Of a stretch of DNA of 64,000 bases, positions 17,826-27,267 are shown in pieces. The stretch is from NCBI RefSeq assembly GCF_026262505.1, contig NC_067206.1, positions 39,879,660 through 39,943,659 of the forward strand. Reading direction: 5' to 3'. Made by a program: the position numbers and the translations under genes. The notes beneath the pieces were generated by a model. It had not been told where the DNA came from and ran no database searches. It saw only the letters and a program-made list of their open reading frames with translations. Each line of letters begins with the position of its first letter. The stretch's first letter is position 1. The DNA comes from Trichomonas vaginalis G3 (taxonomy: Eukaryota > Parabasalia > Trichomonadida > Trichomonadidae).

Positions 17826-18407
17826 ATGTCATTTCCGAAAAATAGAAGCGTAAGTGTTTCAAAAGGTTTAATGGCGGTGGCAGATGTGAAGTTAAATTCA
17901 CCAACTCAAACAAACAGTCAAAGTGTTATTGTCAATGTCAAAGACAGAGATGTTGAAGTGGGGAAACCATACGAAGATGAAGATGGTATAACAATTGTTC
18001 CTGTAAAAGAACAACCAACATACCCTGAAGTTAACAGAGACTTAAGTTCTGTTGCAGATATTCGAAACGACTACCAACAACTGAAAGACAAACTTCAAAC
18101 TCAGGAGAAGATTTGTCAAGCTTTAAGTATAATGTTAAACTTGGTCGAACACAACCCTGTAAAAGTGAACTCATATGTCATTGCACCTCATGAAGTTTTG
18201 AAAGAACTATTGAAACTTTTGACAGAGGCAGACGATATAAACATCAAAGAAATAGAACCCGACATTAGTTGCTGTGGTGTTTCATATAATGTCATTGACA
18301 AGATATACGTTATGAAAGGAGGTGAAACGTTGAACTTAAAATATAGTTTCCCAGACGTTATAAAAATATTTGACGACCACAACATTTCATTAAAATTTAT
18401 TTGCTAA
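17826..18407 (+). CDS. Maverick protein of unknown function, 193 aa
   Basis: The start at 17826 is set by the promoter motif directly before it; the frame is open further upstream but antisense to the neighbouring gene. The front third is low in structure (Ser/Val/Thr, charged), and a coiled-coil-like stretch (LKDKLQTQEKICQALSIMLNLV) lies near residue 100. The C-terminal third looks folded. It lies between the probable major capsid and penton genes, four bases before the latter, so co-expression is likely. A small virion protein is possible. Confidence 0.7.
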   Translation: MSFPKNRSVSVSKGLMAVADVKLNSPTQTNSQSVIVNVKDRDVEVGKPYEDEDGITIVPVKEQPTYPEVNRDLSSVADIRNDYQQLKDKLQTQEKICQALSIMLNLVEHNPVKVNSYVIAPHEVLKELLKLLTEADDINIKEIEPDISCCGVSYNVIDKIYVMKGGETLNLKYSFPDVIKIFDDHNISLKFIC

Positions 18408-18411
18408 GTAA

Positions 18412-19209
18412 ATGGCAGAAGACATAATGGTTTATACTATTACGACTAAAAACCCTGAGTCATATAATTCTATAACAACAAACTTACAAAGTCCTCAAGG
18501 ACGATATTGTAAACTAACCTTAAACACAATGACGACTAAAGCCTGTTTTGCTCTTTTGACACCAGAAGACTTTATTGTTGTGAATGGTAAAAAATACTCC
18601 TTTGAAGATACTTACTCAGATATACCACCAACAGGTTTTGTTGACTTATTTAATACTTTAAGGACGGATGTAACATGTGCTGCAACTAGAGCAGGTTTCA
18701 TTATGTTTGGATGTCCGACTGAGTTTACTATAAACGATATGAGCTATAATACAAAACTTATTTCTGGTTTTTACTACCAACAGTTTCCTATAACAGGAAA
18801 AGGTGTCATACAAGGAATGTCTATTCCATTGACATTAAGCACACCAATCTTATATATTGTTTCAAACTTAGGTTCAAAGTGTTATTCGAATGTCGACAGA
18901 AACTATTATGACCAAAAGATACTTATGCGTATAAACAATACTTTCTCTGCTGGTTTGCCTATTGTTCATTCGAATGCAGAATTTTCAACCTTAGTGAACT
19001 CAAACACTTTGGCAAGTATAACGTTGACATTAGTTGACGCAAACTTTGTTCCTGTAAAACTTTTATGTCCTATGTATTTGTCAATGACGGCAGAAAGTTT
19101 CGAATTGGAAGATGCAACTGGTGAAAGTATTGTATTACAAGAACAACTTCAACAACAAATAGCTCAAGAACAACAAATGCAACAAATGGAACAACAAAGT
19201 CAAGAATAA
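18412..19209 (+). CDS. Probable minor capsid (penton-like) protein, 265 aa
   Basis: This is a beta-rich protein of the size of Polinton minor capsid (PX) proteins. It ends its fold with a strand set (SITLTLVDANFVPVKLLCPMYL) typical of single jelly-roll virion proteins, then a Gln/Glu-rich tail of about 30 residues. It starts four bases after the previous gene stops, without its own TTTTTA leader in clear view, suggesting expression together with it. The assignment is inference from pattern and gene order. Confidence 0.5.
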   Translation: MAEDIMVYTITTKNPESYNSITTNLQSPQGRYCKLTLNTMTTKACFALLTPEDFIVVNGKKYSFEDTYSDIPPTGFVDLFNTLRTDVTCAATRAGFIMFGCPTEFTINDMSYNTKLISGFYYQQFPITGKGVIQGMSIPLTLSTPILYIVSNLGSKCYSNVDRNYYDQKILMRINNTFSAGLPIVHSNAEFSTLVNSNTLASITLTLVDANFVPVKLLCPMYLSMTAESFELEDATGESIVLQEQLQQQIAQEQQMQQMEQQSQE

Positions 19210-19239
19210 AAAAATAATATTTTTTTTATTTTTATAAAA

Positions 19240-20475
19240 ATGTACAGAATAGATGTTTCAGATTTTTATGACTTCCAAGCATTCAGAAATATGTGTCCAT
19301 TTAGAGACTATAACAAAGCAGTCGAGAATTTGAAACGTTTAGTCATTTATGTTGACTCTGCCCCAGAATGTTATGTCATGAAAGAATGGGATGTTGTCTT
19401 TAACAAACCAAGAGCAACAATAGTTTCAGAACAAGAATGTAGACAAAAACTTAAGAAAATAAAAGTTGTACAAGTTGGAATGAAGATGTTAGATGCTTGG
19501 GATATCTTATTGTCAAAGTTAGAAGATTTTTCAGTTCGAGGTATAAAGTTCTATACACCTTCTCCAAACTTCTATTCTATCTTCACTGGATATAAATACG
19601 AACAAGTAGAATGGAAAGAAAATATTATAGAAGCTTGGTTAGACCATGTCAAAGAAATTATATGCAATGGAAACGAAAAGGTTTATGAGTATATCTTATG
19701 TTGGTTTGCAAATATCTTACAACATCCAAGTGCTAAAAATGAAACTGCTCTCATTATAATTGGAAAACAAGGAACAGGTAAGAATACTTTCTTTACAGAT
19801 ATTTTGTGCAAACTGTTAGAAGGTTATTCGAACCCTAATATGACAAACTTAGAAAACATCTGCGGTAAATTTAACTCTTCAATTGAGAATATGAAACTTA
19901 TAGTTTGCAATGAACTTCAAAGTATAGATACAACAAAAGTTTTGAACTCAGATGCTTTGAAGAGTCTTATAACAGACAAAGTTGGAGTTGTTGAAAGAAA
20001 GTATAAAGACCAAAGAGTTTGTGAAAATGTTGCAAACTTCATTATGGTTTCAAACAATGTTGTTCCGATGAAGTTAGAAAGTTCTGACAGAAGATATGTA
20101 GTTGTCAGAACGTCAGAAGCTCATATGCAAGATACTGAATATTTTGACGACTTAGCAGAAACTTTGACATCTGACTTTTACAACCACTTGTTCTCATATT
20201 TCATGACATTAGATATTTCTAAGTTCAATCCAAGACAAATTCCACATACCGAAGAGAGACAAACATTGTTAGAAGCAAACAAGAGTGTATATGAACTGTT
20301 CATAGATGAAACTGACTTTGTGTCATTAGATGAAAGGTCATTGTACGATTCGTATAAACAATATTGTCAAGAATATGGTTATATGACAGCTTCTAAACGA
20401 ACATTCTTGGCAAATGTCAAAAGTCTTTTAGATGTTCAGAATGGTGTATATACAAAGAAAAATTTTTCTGAGTAA
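19240..20475 (+). CDS. Superfamily 3 (D5-type) DNA helicase, 411 aa
   Basis: This is a hexameric replicative helicase by family. Walker A GKQGTGKNTF is near residue 174, Walker B KLIVCNEL near 220 and motif C NFIMVSNN near 265, the SF3 order and spacing. The C-terminal region (YELFIDETDF..., SLYDSYKQYC) resembles the winged-helix tail of D5-type proteins. No primase domain precedes it. TTTTTTATTTTTATAAAA precedes the ATG. D5-like genes are known among trichomonad virus-like repeats; here it clearly belongs to a Maverick. Confidence 0.85.
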   Translation: MYRIDVSDFYDFQAFRNMCPFRDYNKAVENLKRLVIYVDSAPECYVMKEWDVVFNKPRATIVSEQECRQKLKKIKVVQVGMKMLDAWDILLSKLEDFSVRGIKFYTPSPNFYSIFTGYKYEQVEWKENIIEAWLDHVKEIICNGNEKVYEYILCWFANILQHPSAKNETALIIIGKQGTGKNTFFTDILCKLLEGYSNPNMTNLENICGKFNSSIENMKLIVCNELQSIDTTKVLNSDALKSLITDKVGVVERKYKDQRVCENVANFIMVSNNVVPMKLESSDRRYVVVRTSEAHMQDTEYFDDLAETLTSDFYNHLFSYFMTLDISKFNPRQIPHTEERQTLLEANKSVYELFIDETDFVSLDERSLYDSYKQYCQEYGYMTASKRTFLANVKSLLDVQNGVYTKKNFSE

Positions 20476-20516
20476 ATTTAAAAACAAAAAATATTTTTTT
20501 TATCCGATAGAAAAAG

Positions 20517-20952
20517 ATGACAAAATTCATCTCAGTAAATAAGTACATGACAGGACTTAAAGAAGAACTAGACCATTCACATATTTGAATGTTTACTTCT
20601 ACCATTTTGAAAAGTCTTCATTCAGCAAAGTTTGGAACATCGAACCAGTTAAGTTTGCTATTGTGACTAAAAATGGTGCGAAATTTGAAGACTTAGACAT
20701 AGAAGGTTTGTTAACAGTCAAAGAAAGTTTTGACAGAAGGTTCTCAAACCTTAAAGAAGGCAAAGCATACAAACTTGTTATACCTTATGAACCAAAGAAA
20801 GCAGACGACTATGAATATTATGAGTCTAAGATAGTTGAAGTTCAAGGTAAATTGGGTAAAAAGATTTTAGAGTCTAAGCCAGTGTTTACTCCTAAAGAGG
20901 AAGAGAACATTGACATTGACCCAGAAATGTTTCTAAAAATAAAATTTTATTT
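20517..20952 (+). pseudogene. Frameshifted Maverick gene, about 140 codons, unknown
   Basis: The ATG at 20517 opens 23 codons and meets TGA at 20586. The continuing coding sense (VYFYHFEKSSFSKVWNIEPVK...) is in another frame, so one base seems lost near 20585. Downstream the frame reads on, without a stop, antisense through the next gene, so the original stop is not visible. The C-terminal part is rich in Lys and Glu. No family was recognised. Confidence 0.55.
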
Positions 20953-21402
20953 TTACATGTCAAATTTCTTTTTCTCTGGAACTGGCTCTGGTTCTTTCTT
21001 CTCTTCTACTTTCTTTTCTTTCTTTTCTTTCTTCTTCTTTTCTGGTGGAGTTATGTCAAATTTGGCGCAACTATATTTATGTAAAAGTTCTTTGTCCTTT
21101 AATAGCTCATCTATTCTGTTTTCTATTTCATCTTCAAGAACAGCGCATGTGTCTTCTTTGCATTCTAAGAACTTTTGTTGGACTTCATCTTTCCAATCGG
21201 CGTCATCTCTGTCAACAAGTCTGTCAATGACAAATTTTAAGACTGCTCTGCTTAATGTTTTATGGTTCTTGTCATATTCCCAGAAACAGAACTTTAGAAC
21301 AAATTCACCTTTCTTGTTTACACTATGTAAGATTTTATGGTCGACAGATGTTTTGCTGTCGAAAAGCTTGTCTCGAATATAGATAGCGAAATCGCTAGAC
21401 AT
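20953..21402 (-). CDS. Maverick protein of unknown function, 149 aa
   Basis: The first 110 residues look folded (SSDFAIYIRDKLFDSKTS..., with two Cys and several Trp). The end is a long Lys/Glu tract then Pro/Glu (KKKKEKKEKKVEEKK). TTTTATCTTTTAGAAA lies before the ATG, close to the element promoter pattern. It diverges from the ATPase gene. No family was recognised. Confidence 0.65.
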   Translation of the reverse strand: MSSDFAIYIRDKLFDSKTSVDHKILHSVNKKGEFVLKFCFWEYDKNHKTLSRAVLKFVIDRLVDRDDADWKDEVQQKFLECKEDTCAVLEDEIENRIDELLKDKELLHKYSCAKFDITPPEKKKKEKKEKKVEEKKEPEPVPEKKKFDM

Positions 21403-21437
21403 TTTCTAAAAGATAAAATTTTAATTTTTCTAAAAAT

Positions 21438-22313
21438 ATGTTAGAAAAAAAAGTTTGCTGACATTGACAAGAAATTTGAGAATGTTTTAAACAAGAACAG
21501 AGGAAGTTAGAAAATGCTCAGATAAAAGCCTATACATGACAAGTTCTTATTTGCTCAGAATGGTATAACAGGTCTAATTGCACCACCTGGGTCGGGTAAG
21601 ACTTTCACTTATCTTAAAATGGCTGCACAACAACAAGAACTAGATGAGAAGAACCCATTCTATGAGTTAGTTGTTATTTGTAGTACTTCTGGTCAATTTG
21701 ACCAAACCGTCAATTCGTTCAAAGATATTATAAAGAAGTCTAAGTTAGTATGTATAAAGGATACTGAGTTGTTAGATTGGATAAAGAAGTACCAAAGAAG
21801 AGTTTTGAAGTATAATGCTATAAATGAGTATATAAATTCTAAGTTTAAAGACCCAAATGAGGAAATGCAGGAATATTAGAGAAGAAACACTTCAGAAACA
21901 AACAGAAAGAGATAGAATACATTTCGAAGAAATTGCAATCTTACGATTGGAAGACATACCCTCATAGATGTCTTCTTATCTTAGATGATTTCGCCTCTCA
22001 TCCTTTGTTAAAGAACAGAGAACAAGACATGTGTCGAATTCTTAAGAAGCTCAGACACTTTAACATCTCAGTCGTAATATGTGTACAGACAGCCAAGAGT
22101 TTAAGTAAGGATGTTAAAAGAATACTTACTGACATAATACTTTTCCCCGGATTGTCCGAAGACGATTTCATGGAACTTATGAAAGAGTCCATGGCAGGTA
22201 AGTTTGACAGATATGAACTATGGGAGAAGTACAAAGTCATACAAGACCCTCATACTTCTTTCAGAATTCATATCTACGCAAACAAAGTTCAAATTGTAAA
22301 AAGTCAAGCTTGA
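21438..22313 (+). pseudogene. FtsK/HerA-type genome-packaging ATPase, broken
   Basis: This family pumps DNA into Maverick-type capsids. Walker A (APPGSGKT) is encoded near 21570-21605 and Walker B (LLILDDF) near 21970-21990, followed by a sensor-like ISVVICVQTAKSL stretch. The coding sense jumps frame several times: after codon 7, at least twice before the Walker A, and again near 21876 where a TAG ends the first long part. The pieces lie in the correct order, so this is one decayed gene rather than separate small ones. Confidence 0.75.
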
Positions 22314-22329
22314 AAAATAAAGAGTTCAT

Positions 22330-23175
22330 TTACCCTACTTGTTTGAAGTTGTCAAAATACTCTGTTATTTTTTCCTTTAACAATGGCAAATCTTCTTTGA
22401 AGGTAAGAATTGTACAACCTTTAATATCATAGTGTGTTTGAGGTAACGTATCTTGAACTATTTGTTTCACATCTTCATTCGGTGTCATTGAAATCGGTAA
22501 GTTTTCGCGATAGAACCAATTTCTGTCAGATTTGTAAATCTTAGCAAGGTCGTAAAAGCTTTTGTTGTTTCTTCTGACTAAATGCAACATAACCATATCT
22601 TTATCTTCTTCATTTTCCATCTCTTCAGTATAAATCATATACTTATAGTTCTTTTCCTTTCCTTTTGGTACCGAACGTGGTATTCTTTTCTGAATGCTTT
22701 TGTCTTTTGCTTCAATGACTTCATCTTTTGCTTCAATGACTTCATCTTTTGCATGAAGTTTCTTTTCCATCTCTTCACGTTCTTGTCTATGAATTTCGTC
22801 AAGAAGTCTGTAAATATACCAAGCATAACGAGGCGAAGCCCACATTGCAACAGCATTTACAAGAAGTCTATGTACATACCAACCTCTCAAACCATTTGGC
22901 AAATTTTTACGATTTTCATGAGTTTTAGGCGACCCCGAAGGAAGTCGGGCTCGCTGTGCTTCGCTCAAAAGTTCTTGTGTGCTTTGGTTTTTGAACCAAT
23001 CGTCTGTATGTTTGGTATCTGGAGCATAACATGCTGTCAAAATACTTTGCATTTGGTACATGTCATCTTTGACCGAACGAATGAGACGGAGTTGTTTGTT
23101 AAACTGAACCCACTCATATTCTTCATTTATATCTTCATGGACTATAACTGTTGTTGTGTTCTCTGTTGTTGACAT
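22330..23175 (-). CDS. KilA-N domain DNA-binding protein, 281 aa
   Basis: The KilA-N fold appears around residues 40-125, with DDWFKNQSTQELL at the front and the hallmark NAVAMWASPRYAWYIYRLLDEI at the end. A coil follows with the repeated unit KDEVIEA, then a C-terminal domain of the sort found after KilA-N in large DNA viruses. A GC-rich stretch (22930-22970) encodes a variable loop inside the domain. The start at 23175 is used because the shared leader (ATTTTGTATGTAAAGACAGAT) ends there. It is probably a regulator or replication factor acting on element DNA. Confidence 0.85.
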   Translation of the reverse strand: MSTTENTTTVIVHEDINEEYEWVQFNKQLRLIRSVKDDMYQMQSILTACYAPDTKHTDDWFKNQSTQELLSEAQRARLPSGSPKTHENRKNLPNGLRGWYVHRLLVNAVAMWASPRYAWYIYRLLDEIHRQEREEMEKKLHAKDEVIEAKDEVIEAKDKSIQKRIPRSVPKGKEKNYKYMIYTEEMENEEDKDMVMLHLVRRNNKSFYDLAKIYKSDRNWFYRENLPISMTPNEDVKQIVQDTLPQTHYDIKGCTILTFKEDLPLLKEKITEYFDNFKQVG

Positions 23176-23212
23176 ATCTGTCTTTACATACAAAATAAAA
23201 AAATATTTTATA
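23176..23212 (-). promoter_or_regulatory. Shared leader of KilA/T5orf172-group genes
   Basis: Read on the minus strand, a T-run followed by ATTTTGTATGTAAGAACAGA precedes the ATG. Nearly identical leaders precede the genes starting at 23875, 25620 and 27267. This differs from the short TTTTTA-N11-ATG leader of virion-type genes and marks a second expression class. Confidence 0.6.
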
Positions 23213-23263
23213 AAAAAATTAGCGTTATTTTCTGACTTTCACAAAAGACCAAAAATAAACGCT

Positions 23264-23875
23264 TTACATGTATTTTTCAGTAACTTCGTCAAATAATTTT
23301 ATAGCTTTATCTATCTCATCTACTTCAAACGTTTCCCTACCTTTCGTGGGAGCACCATACATTTTCTCAAACTTTTCAAGTAGTTCTGTTTCTGCAGCTC
23401 TCATATCATTAACAAACACAACCCTGACTCTATTGACTGTACTGTCATATCTTTGAGTTATATTATATGTTCTTCCTATCTTATATCTCTTTGTGTTGAA
23501 GTCCTTCGGTTTCTGAACGATGTAAAGTAAGCCTTCACTGCAACGTTCCGTATCGAATGAACCATAAGTTATGAAGTTATATCCAACAACTGGGTCAATC
23601 CATAACAAAACTATTGGTATAAGACTTTTGTCTATAAGATATGCTCTTGTTCCATAGAATCTTACCGATATCATGAGCTTAGGATTTCTTGTCAAAATTT
23701 TCTGAGTAGAAGCAATTCTAACCCAGTCGTGTGGTTGCTTTCCAGATGGAGATATAATGTCTGACAAAGAATATTTGTTGTATTTCTTTGAGTATCTTAC
23801 GTTTAAATCCCCTATTCTAACCACTTTGGTGTCATTGTCTATCTTTCTAACTGTTTCAAACTCATTGTTTGTCAT
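23264..23875 (-). CDS. T5orf172 (GIY-YIG-like) domain protein, 203 aa, copy 1
   Basis: The C-terminal half shows the T5orf172/MUG113 pattern: GLLYIVQKPKDFN...YKIGRT, then a conserved Arg-rich strand, AAETELLEKFEKMYG and GRETFEVD, related to GIY-YIG nucleases. The front half has a KilA-N-like SLSDI...DWVRIASTQKIL block and GTRAYLIDKSLIPIVLLWIDP. A close paralogue lies at 26656-27267. It probably binds or cuts DNA at element sites; nuclease activity is not shown by sequence alone. Confidence 0.8.
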   Translation of the reverse strand: MTNNEFETVRKIDNDTKVVRIGDLNVRYSKKYNKYSLSDIISPSGKQPHDWVRIASTQKILTRNPKLMISVRFYGTRAYLIDKSLIPIVLLWIDPVVGYNFITYGSFDTERCSEGLLYIVQKPKDFNTKRYKIGRTYNITQRYDSTVNRVRVVFVNDMRAAETELLEKFEKMYGAPTKGRETFEVDEIDKAIKLFDEVTEKYM

Positions 23876-24049
23876 TTTCTGTTCTTACATACAAAATAAA
23901 AAAATAAATAAAAATAAAACTAACTTTATTTTTTCTATCTTAAGGAAATTCATGATTTTCATACGGAATCTCTTCTCTCGGTTTTCCGAGGGAAGCAAGC
24001 ATATGTCATTTTACTCAGAATTTTGGTCATTTTTCAGCAAAAATAATGT

Positions 24050-24681
24050 TTAGGTGAAGTGGTGAGATCTCACCCGTTTTTTCACCTGTTTTCTCACCTG
24101 TTTTCTCACCTCATGTTTTGTCAAGACTTCTTCGTAAATGTTTTGTCAAGACTTCTTCGTACATGTTTTGTCAAGACTTCTTCGTAAATGTTTTGTCAAG
24201 ACTTCTTCGTACATGTTTTGTCAAGACTTCTTCGTAATGAGCGTAAATCAGACAAAAATAATGTTTAGGTGAAGAGGTGAGATCTCACCCGTTTTCTCAC
24301 CCAAGTTATTTTTTTAAATTTTGTGAAAACTCAACGGTTTGACACGTGCCATATGTCATTTTACTCAGAATTTTGTTGCTGAATTCAATAAAAATAATGT
24401 TTATGTTAACATGTTAGATCTAACACGTTTTCTCACCTGTTTTCTCACCTCTTGAATTTTCATGAATTTTGTTGCTGAATTCAGCAAAAATAATGTTTAT
24501 GTTAGAATGTTAGATCTAACACCTTTTCTAACATGTTTTCTCACCTCATGTTTTGTCAAGACTTCTTCGTACATGTTTTGTCAAGACTTCTTCGTAATGA
24601 GCGTAAATCAGACAAAAATAATGTTTATGTTAACATGTTAGATCTAACACGTTTTTTCACCCGTTTTCTCACCTGTTTTTT
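24050..24681. repeat. Iteron-like repeat block, left arm (GATC palindromes and 24-bp repeats)
   Basis: Five modules are centred on AGATCT. Two have the form GTGAGATCTCAC (near 24064 and 24277); three have GTTAGATCTAAC (near 24405, 24510 and 24635). Each is followed on the right by 12-bp-spaced CACCTGTTTTCT or similar half-sites. Between them are tandem copies of a 24-bp unit (CATGTTTTGTCAAGACTTCT plus TCGTA) around 24113-24240 and 24548-24595. The block is oriented opposite to those right of the gene at 24682-25620. Confidence 0.8.
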
Positions 24682-25620
24682 TCACAAGCGTTTTACATGG
24701 TATATGTTGCGATGGTTCATGACTTTAAACAGTTTCGTAGCTTCTATTTCTTCTTTTAGTACATCGAATGTTTTAACTATGCCGAAGGTTTCTTTATACT
24801 TCTTCTTGACGTCAGATAGAAGGAAATCTTCTGCTGTTGGATAGTTTTTGTTCAGAAATGTCAACATATCCATTTTATCTTCTACCGGCTTCTCTGCTTC
24901 TTTCTTTAAGTCTGCATAGTCGTTTCTCATTCTTTCTATCTCTTTGACGGAGTAGTTATATCTCCTCATTGCTGCTTTACATTTAGAACATTGCGGGTTC
25001 ATTTTTGCGTTATATTCTGAAACCTTACCTGCTAAAACAACCAAGGCGTCAATGGTTTTCTTCATCTCAAACATAGCGGGTCTTATTTGTTTGTTCCATA
25101 CTTTGCCTCTTCTATCTTTATCTCTTATTTCCCAAACACATTCAGCAACTAACGAAACAAAGTTGTCGTAGGTCTTAAATTCTTCAGATTTATATATGTC
25201 AGAAATATTTTTATAAACCATGTCGCAATCTTTGTCCATAACCTTATGGTTGCAATGAAAACCAAGGAATTCATAGTTTACCCTTCGTATGAACTTCTTT
25301 ATTTCTACCGAGTCAGTTGGTTTGACTTCAATTTCGTCGAATTCAGGAATAGTGAGTTTTTGTTGTTGGATTTCAGGTAGTTTAGGCAAATGGTCAATAA
25401 TGTCCTCCATTTCATAAAGATATTCTTCATTTTCTTCATCTTTCGCACTACAGTCTAAATTACTTGTTAAAAGTTCCTGCTTTATTCTTTGTATTTCTGT
25501 TTCGAAAGTATATGAAGAAGGAATGAAGCTTTTCATCTCTACTAACATTGACGTAGGATTCATAACTAACGAGTTTGGTGCTGTAGTTGTTTGTATTGCT
25601 GTTGTGCCGATTGTTGACAT
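24682..25620 (-). CDS. Maverick protein of unknown function, 312 aa, inside the iteron region
   Basis: The start is placed at 25620 (MSTIGTTAIQ) because the KilA-group leader ends there. The front is Thr/Pro-rich. The middle has a Cys/His set (GFHCNHKVMDKDC) and a CSKC pair near residue 220 that might bind metal. The rest is charged and helical. Iteron blocks of opposite orientation flank it on both sides, which suggests it is linked to their function, perhaps as an initiator or binding protein; this is inference. No family was recognised. Confidence 0.7.
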   Translation of the reverse strand: MSTIGTTAIQTTTAPNSLVMNPTSMLVEMKSFIPSSYTFETEIQRIKQELLTSNLDCSAKDEENEEYLYEMEDIIDHLPKLPEIQQQKLTIPEFDEIEVKPTDSVEIKKFIRRVNYEFLGFHCNHKVMDKDCDMVYKNISDIYKSEEFKTYDNFVSLVAECVWEIRDKDRRGKVWNKQIRPAMFEMKKTIDALVVLAGKVSEYNAKMNPQCSKCKAAMRRYNYSVKEIERMRNDYADLKKEAEKPVEDKMDMLTFLNKNYPTAEDFLLSDVKKKYKETFGIVKTFDVLKEEIEATKLFKVMNHRNIYHVKRL

Positions 25621-25699
25621 TTCTGTTCTTACATACAAAATAAAAAAATAAATAAAAATAAAACTAACTTTATTTTTTATTTCGGGAAAATTCATGAAA

Positions 25700-26365
25700 A
25701 TTCATGAGTTTTCTACGATGTTAGAAAACAGGTTAGAAAACGTGTTAGATCTAACATGCTAACATAAACATTATTTTTTGGTCATTTACGCTCATTACGA
25801 TGAAATCATGACAAAACATTTACGATGAAATCATGACAAAACATTTACGAAGAAGTTTTGACAAAACATTTACGTTCATGTTTGACAAAACATTTACGAA
25901 GAAGTTTCGACAAAACATTTACGATGAAGAAGTCTTGACAAAACATTTACGATGAAGAAGTTTCGACAAAACATTTACGATGAAGAAGTCTTGACAAAAC
26001 ATTTACGAAGAAGTCTTGACAAAACATTTACGAAGAAGTTTCGACAAAACATTTACGTTCATGTTTGACAAAACATTTACGAAGAAGTCTTGACAAAACA
26101 TATACGATGAAGTTTTGACAAAACATATACGTTCATGTTTGACAAAACATTTACGAAGAAATCATGAAAATTCAAGAGGTTAGAAAAGAGGTTAGAAAAC
26201 GTGTTAGATCTAACATGCTAACATAAACATTATTTTTTGGTCATTTACGCTCATTACGATGAAGAAGTCTTGACAAAACATTTACGATGAAATCATGAAA
26301 ATTCAAGAGGTTAGAAATGAGGTTAGAAAACAGGTTAGATCTAACATGCTAACATAAACATTCTC
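25700..26365. repeat. Iteron-like repeat block, right arm
   Basis: Three modules (near 25744, 26205 and 26335) read GGTTAGAAAA half-sites, then GTTAGATCTAAC, then GCTAACATAAACA. Between the modules are about fifteen copies of the 22-25-bp unit CATTTACGAAGAAGT(C/T)TTGACAAAA in several variants (GAAGAAG, GATGAAG, GTTCATG). Orientation is the mirror of 24050-24681. Confidence 0.8.
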
Positions 26366-26371
26366 GTCAAA

Positions 26372-26640
26372 TACAAAAAAATGAAAAAAATGACACTTTT
26401 TCATTAGATAACTGTTATTTTTTGACGAAGTGAAGGATAACACTTCGTCAAAAAAATCCCTGAAATCATATCTTACATACAAAAAAATGAAAAAAATGAC
26501 ACTTTTTCATTAGATAACTGTTATTTTTTGACGAAGTGAAGGGTAACACTTCGTCAAAAAAATCCCTGAAATCATACCTTACATACAAAAAATGACACTT
26601 TTTCATTAGATAACTGTTATTTTCTGACTTTCACAAAAGA
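26372..26640. repeat. 106-bp tandem repeat with strong hairpins
   Basis: Two full units and a partial third start at 26372, 26478 and 26584. Each full unit holds TTTTTTGACGAAGTG, an 8-base loop and its exact complement (26418-26455 and 26524-26561). The block lies directly 3' of the minus-strand gene at 26656-27267, so a transcript end or boundary function is possible. A stub of the KilA-group leader (CTTACATACAAAA) is carried in the units. Confidence 0.7.
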
Positions 26641-26655
26641 CCAAAAATAAACGCT

Positions 26656-27267
26656 TTACATGTATTTTTCAGCAACTTCGTCAAATAATTTTATAGCTTT
26701 ATCTATCTCATCTACTTCAAACGTTTCCCTACCTTTTATGGGAGCACCATACATTTTCTCAAACTTTTCAAGTAGTTCTGTTTCTGCAGCTCTCATATCA
26801 TAAACGAACACAACCCTGACTCTATTGACTGTACTGTCATATCTTTGAGTTATATTATATGTTCTTCCTATCTTATATCTTTTTGTGTTGAAGTCCTTCG
26901 GTTTCTGAACGATGTAAAGTAAGCCTTCACTGCAACGTTCCGTATCGAATGAACCATAAGTTATGAAGTTATATCCAACAACTGGGTCAATCCATAACAA
27001 AACTATTGGTATAAGACTTTTGTCTATAAGATATGCTCTTGTTCCATGAAATGCTACTGATATCATGAGCTTAGGATTTCTTGTCAAAATTTTCTGAGTA
27101 GAAACAATTCTAACCCAGTCCATCGGTCTCTTTCCAGATGGAGATAAAATGTCTGACAAAGAATATTTGTTGTATTTCTTTGAGTATCTTACGTTTAAAT
27201 CACCAATTCTAACCACTTTGGTGTCATTGTCTATCTTTCTAACTGTTTCAAACTCAATGTTTGTCAT
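26656..27267 (-). CDS. T5orf172 (GIY-YIG-like) domain protein, 203 aa, copy 2
   Basis: Same length as the gene at 23264-23875 and near-identical, with about a dozen changes clustered in the front half (for example SGKRPMDWVRIV against SGKQPHDWVRIA and AFHGTRAYL against RFYGTRAYL). The nuclease-like C-terminal half is almost unchanged. It carries the same leader before the ATG. The clustering of changes in the DNA-binding-like half could reflect a shift in recognition. Confidence 0.8.
   Translation of the reverse strand: MTNIEFETVRKIDNDTKVVRIGDLNVRYSKKYNKYSLSDILSPSGKRPMDWVRIVSTQKILTRNPKLMISVAFHGTRAYLIDKSLIPIVLLWIDPVVGYNFITYGSFDTERCSEGLLYIVQKPKDFNTKRYKIGRTYNITQRYDSTVNRVRVVFVYDMRAAETELLEKFEKMYGAPIKGRETFEVDEIDKAIKLFDEVAEKYM

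Noticed and set aside
20953-21382. Ser/Phe-rich continuation of the 20517 frame
   Set aside because: It is the antisense of a Lys/Glu-rich gene; lack of stops there is compositional.
24113-26160. Regular short repeats resembling a CRISPR array
   Set aside because: Repeats are directly tandem or irregularly spaced with no unique spacers of constant length, no cas genes, and a eukaryotic context.
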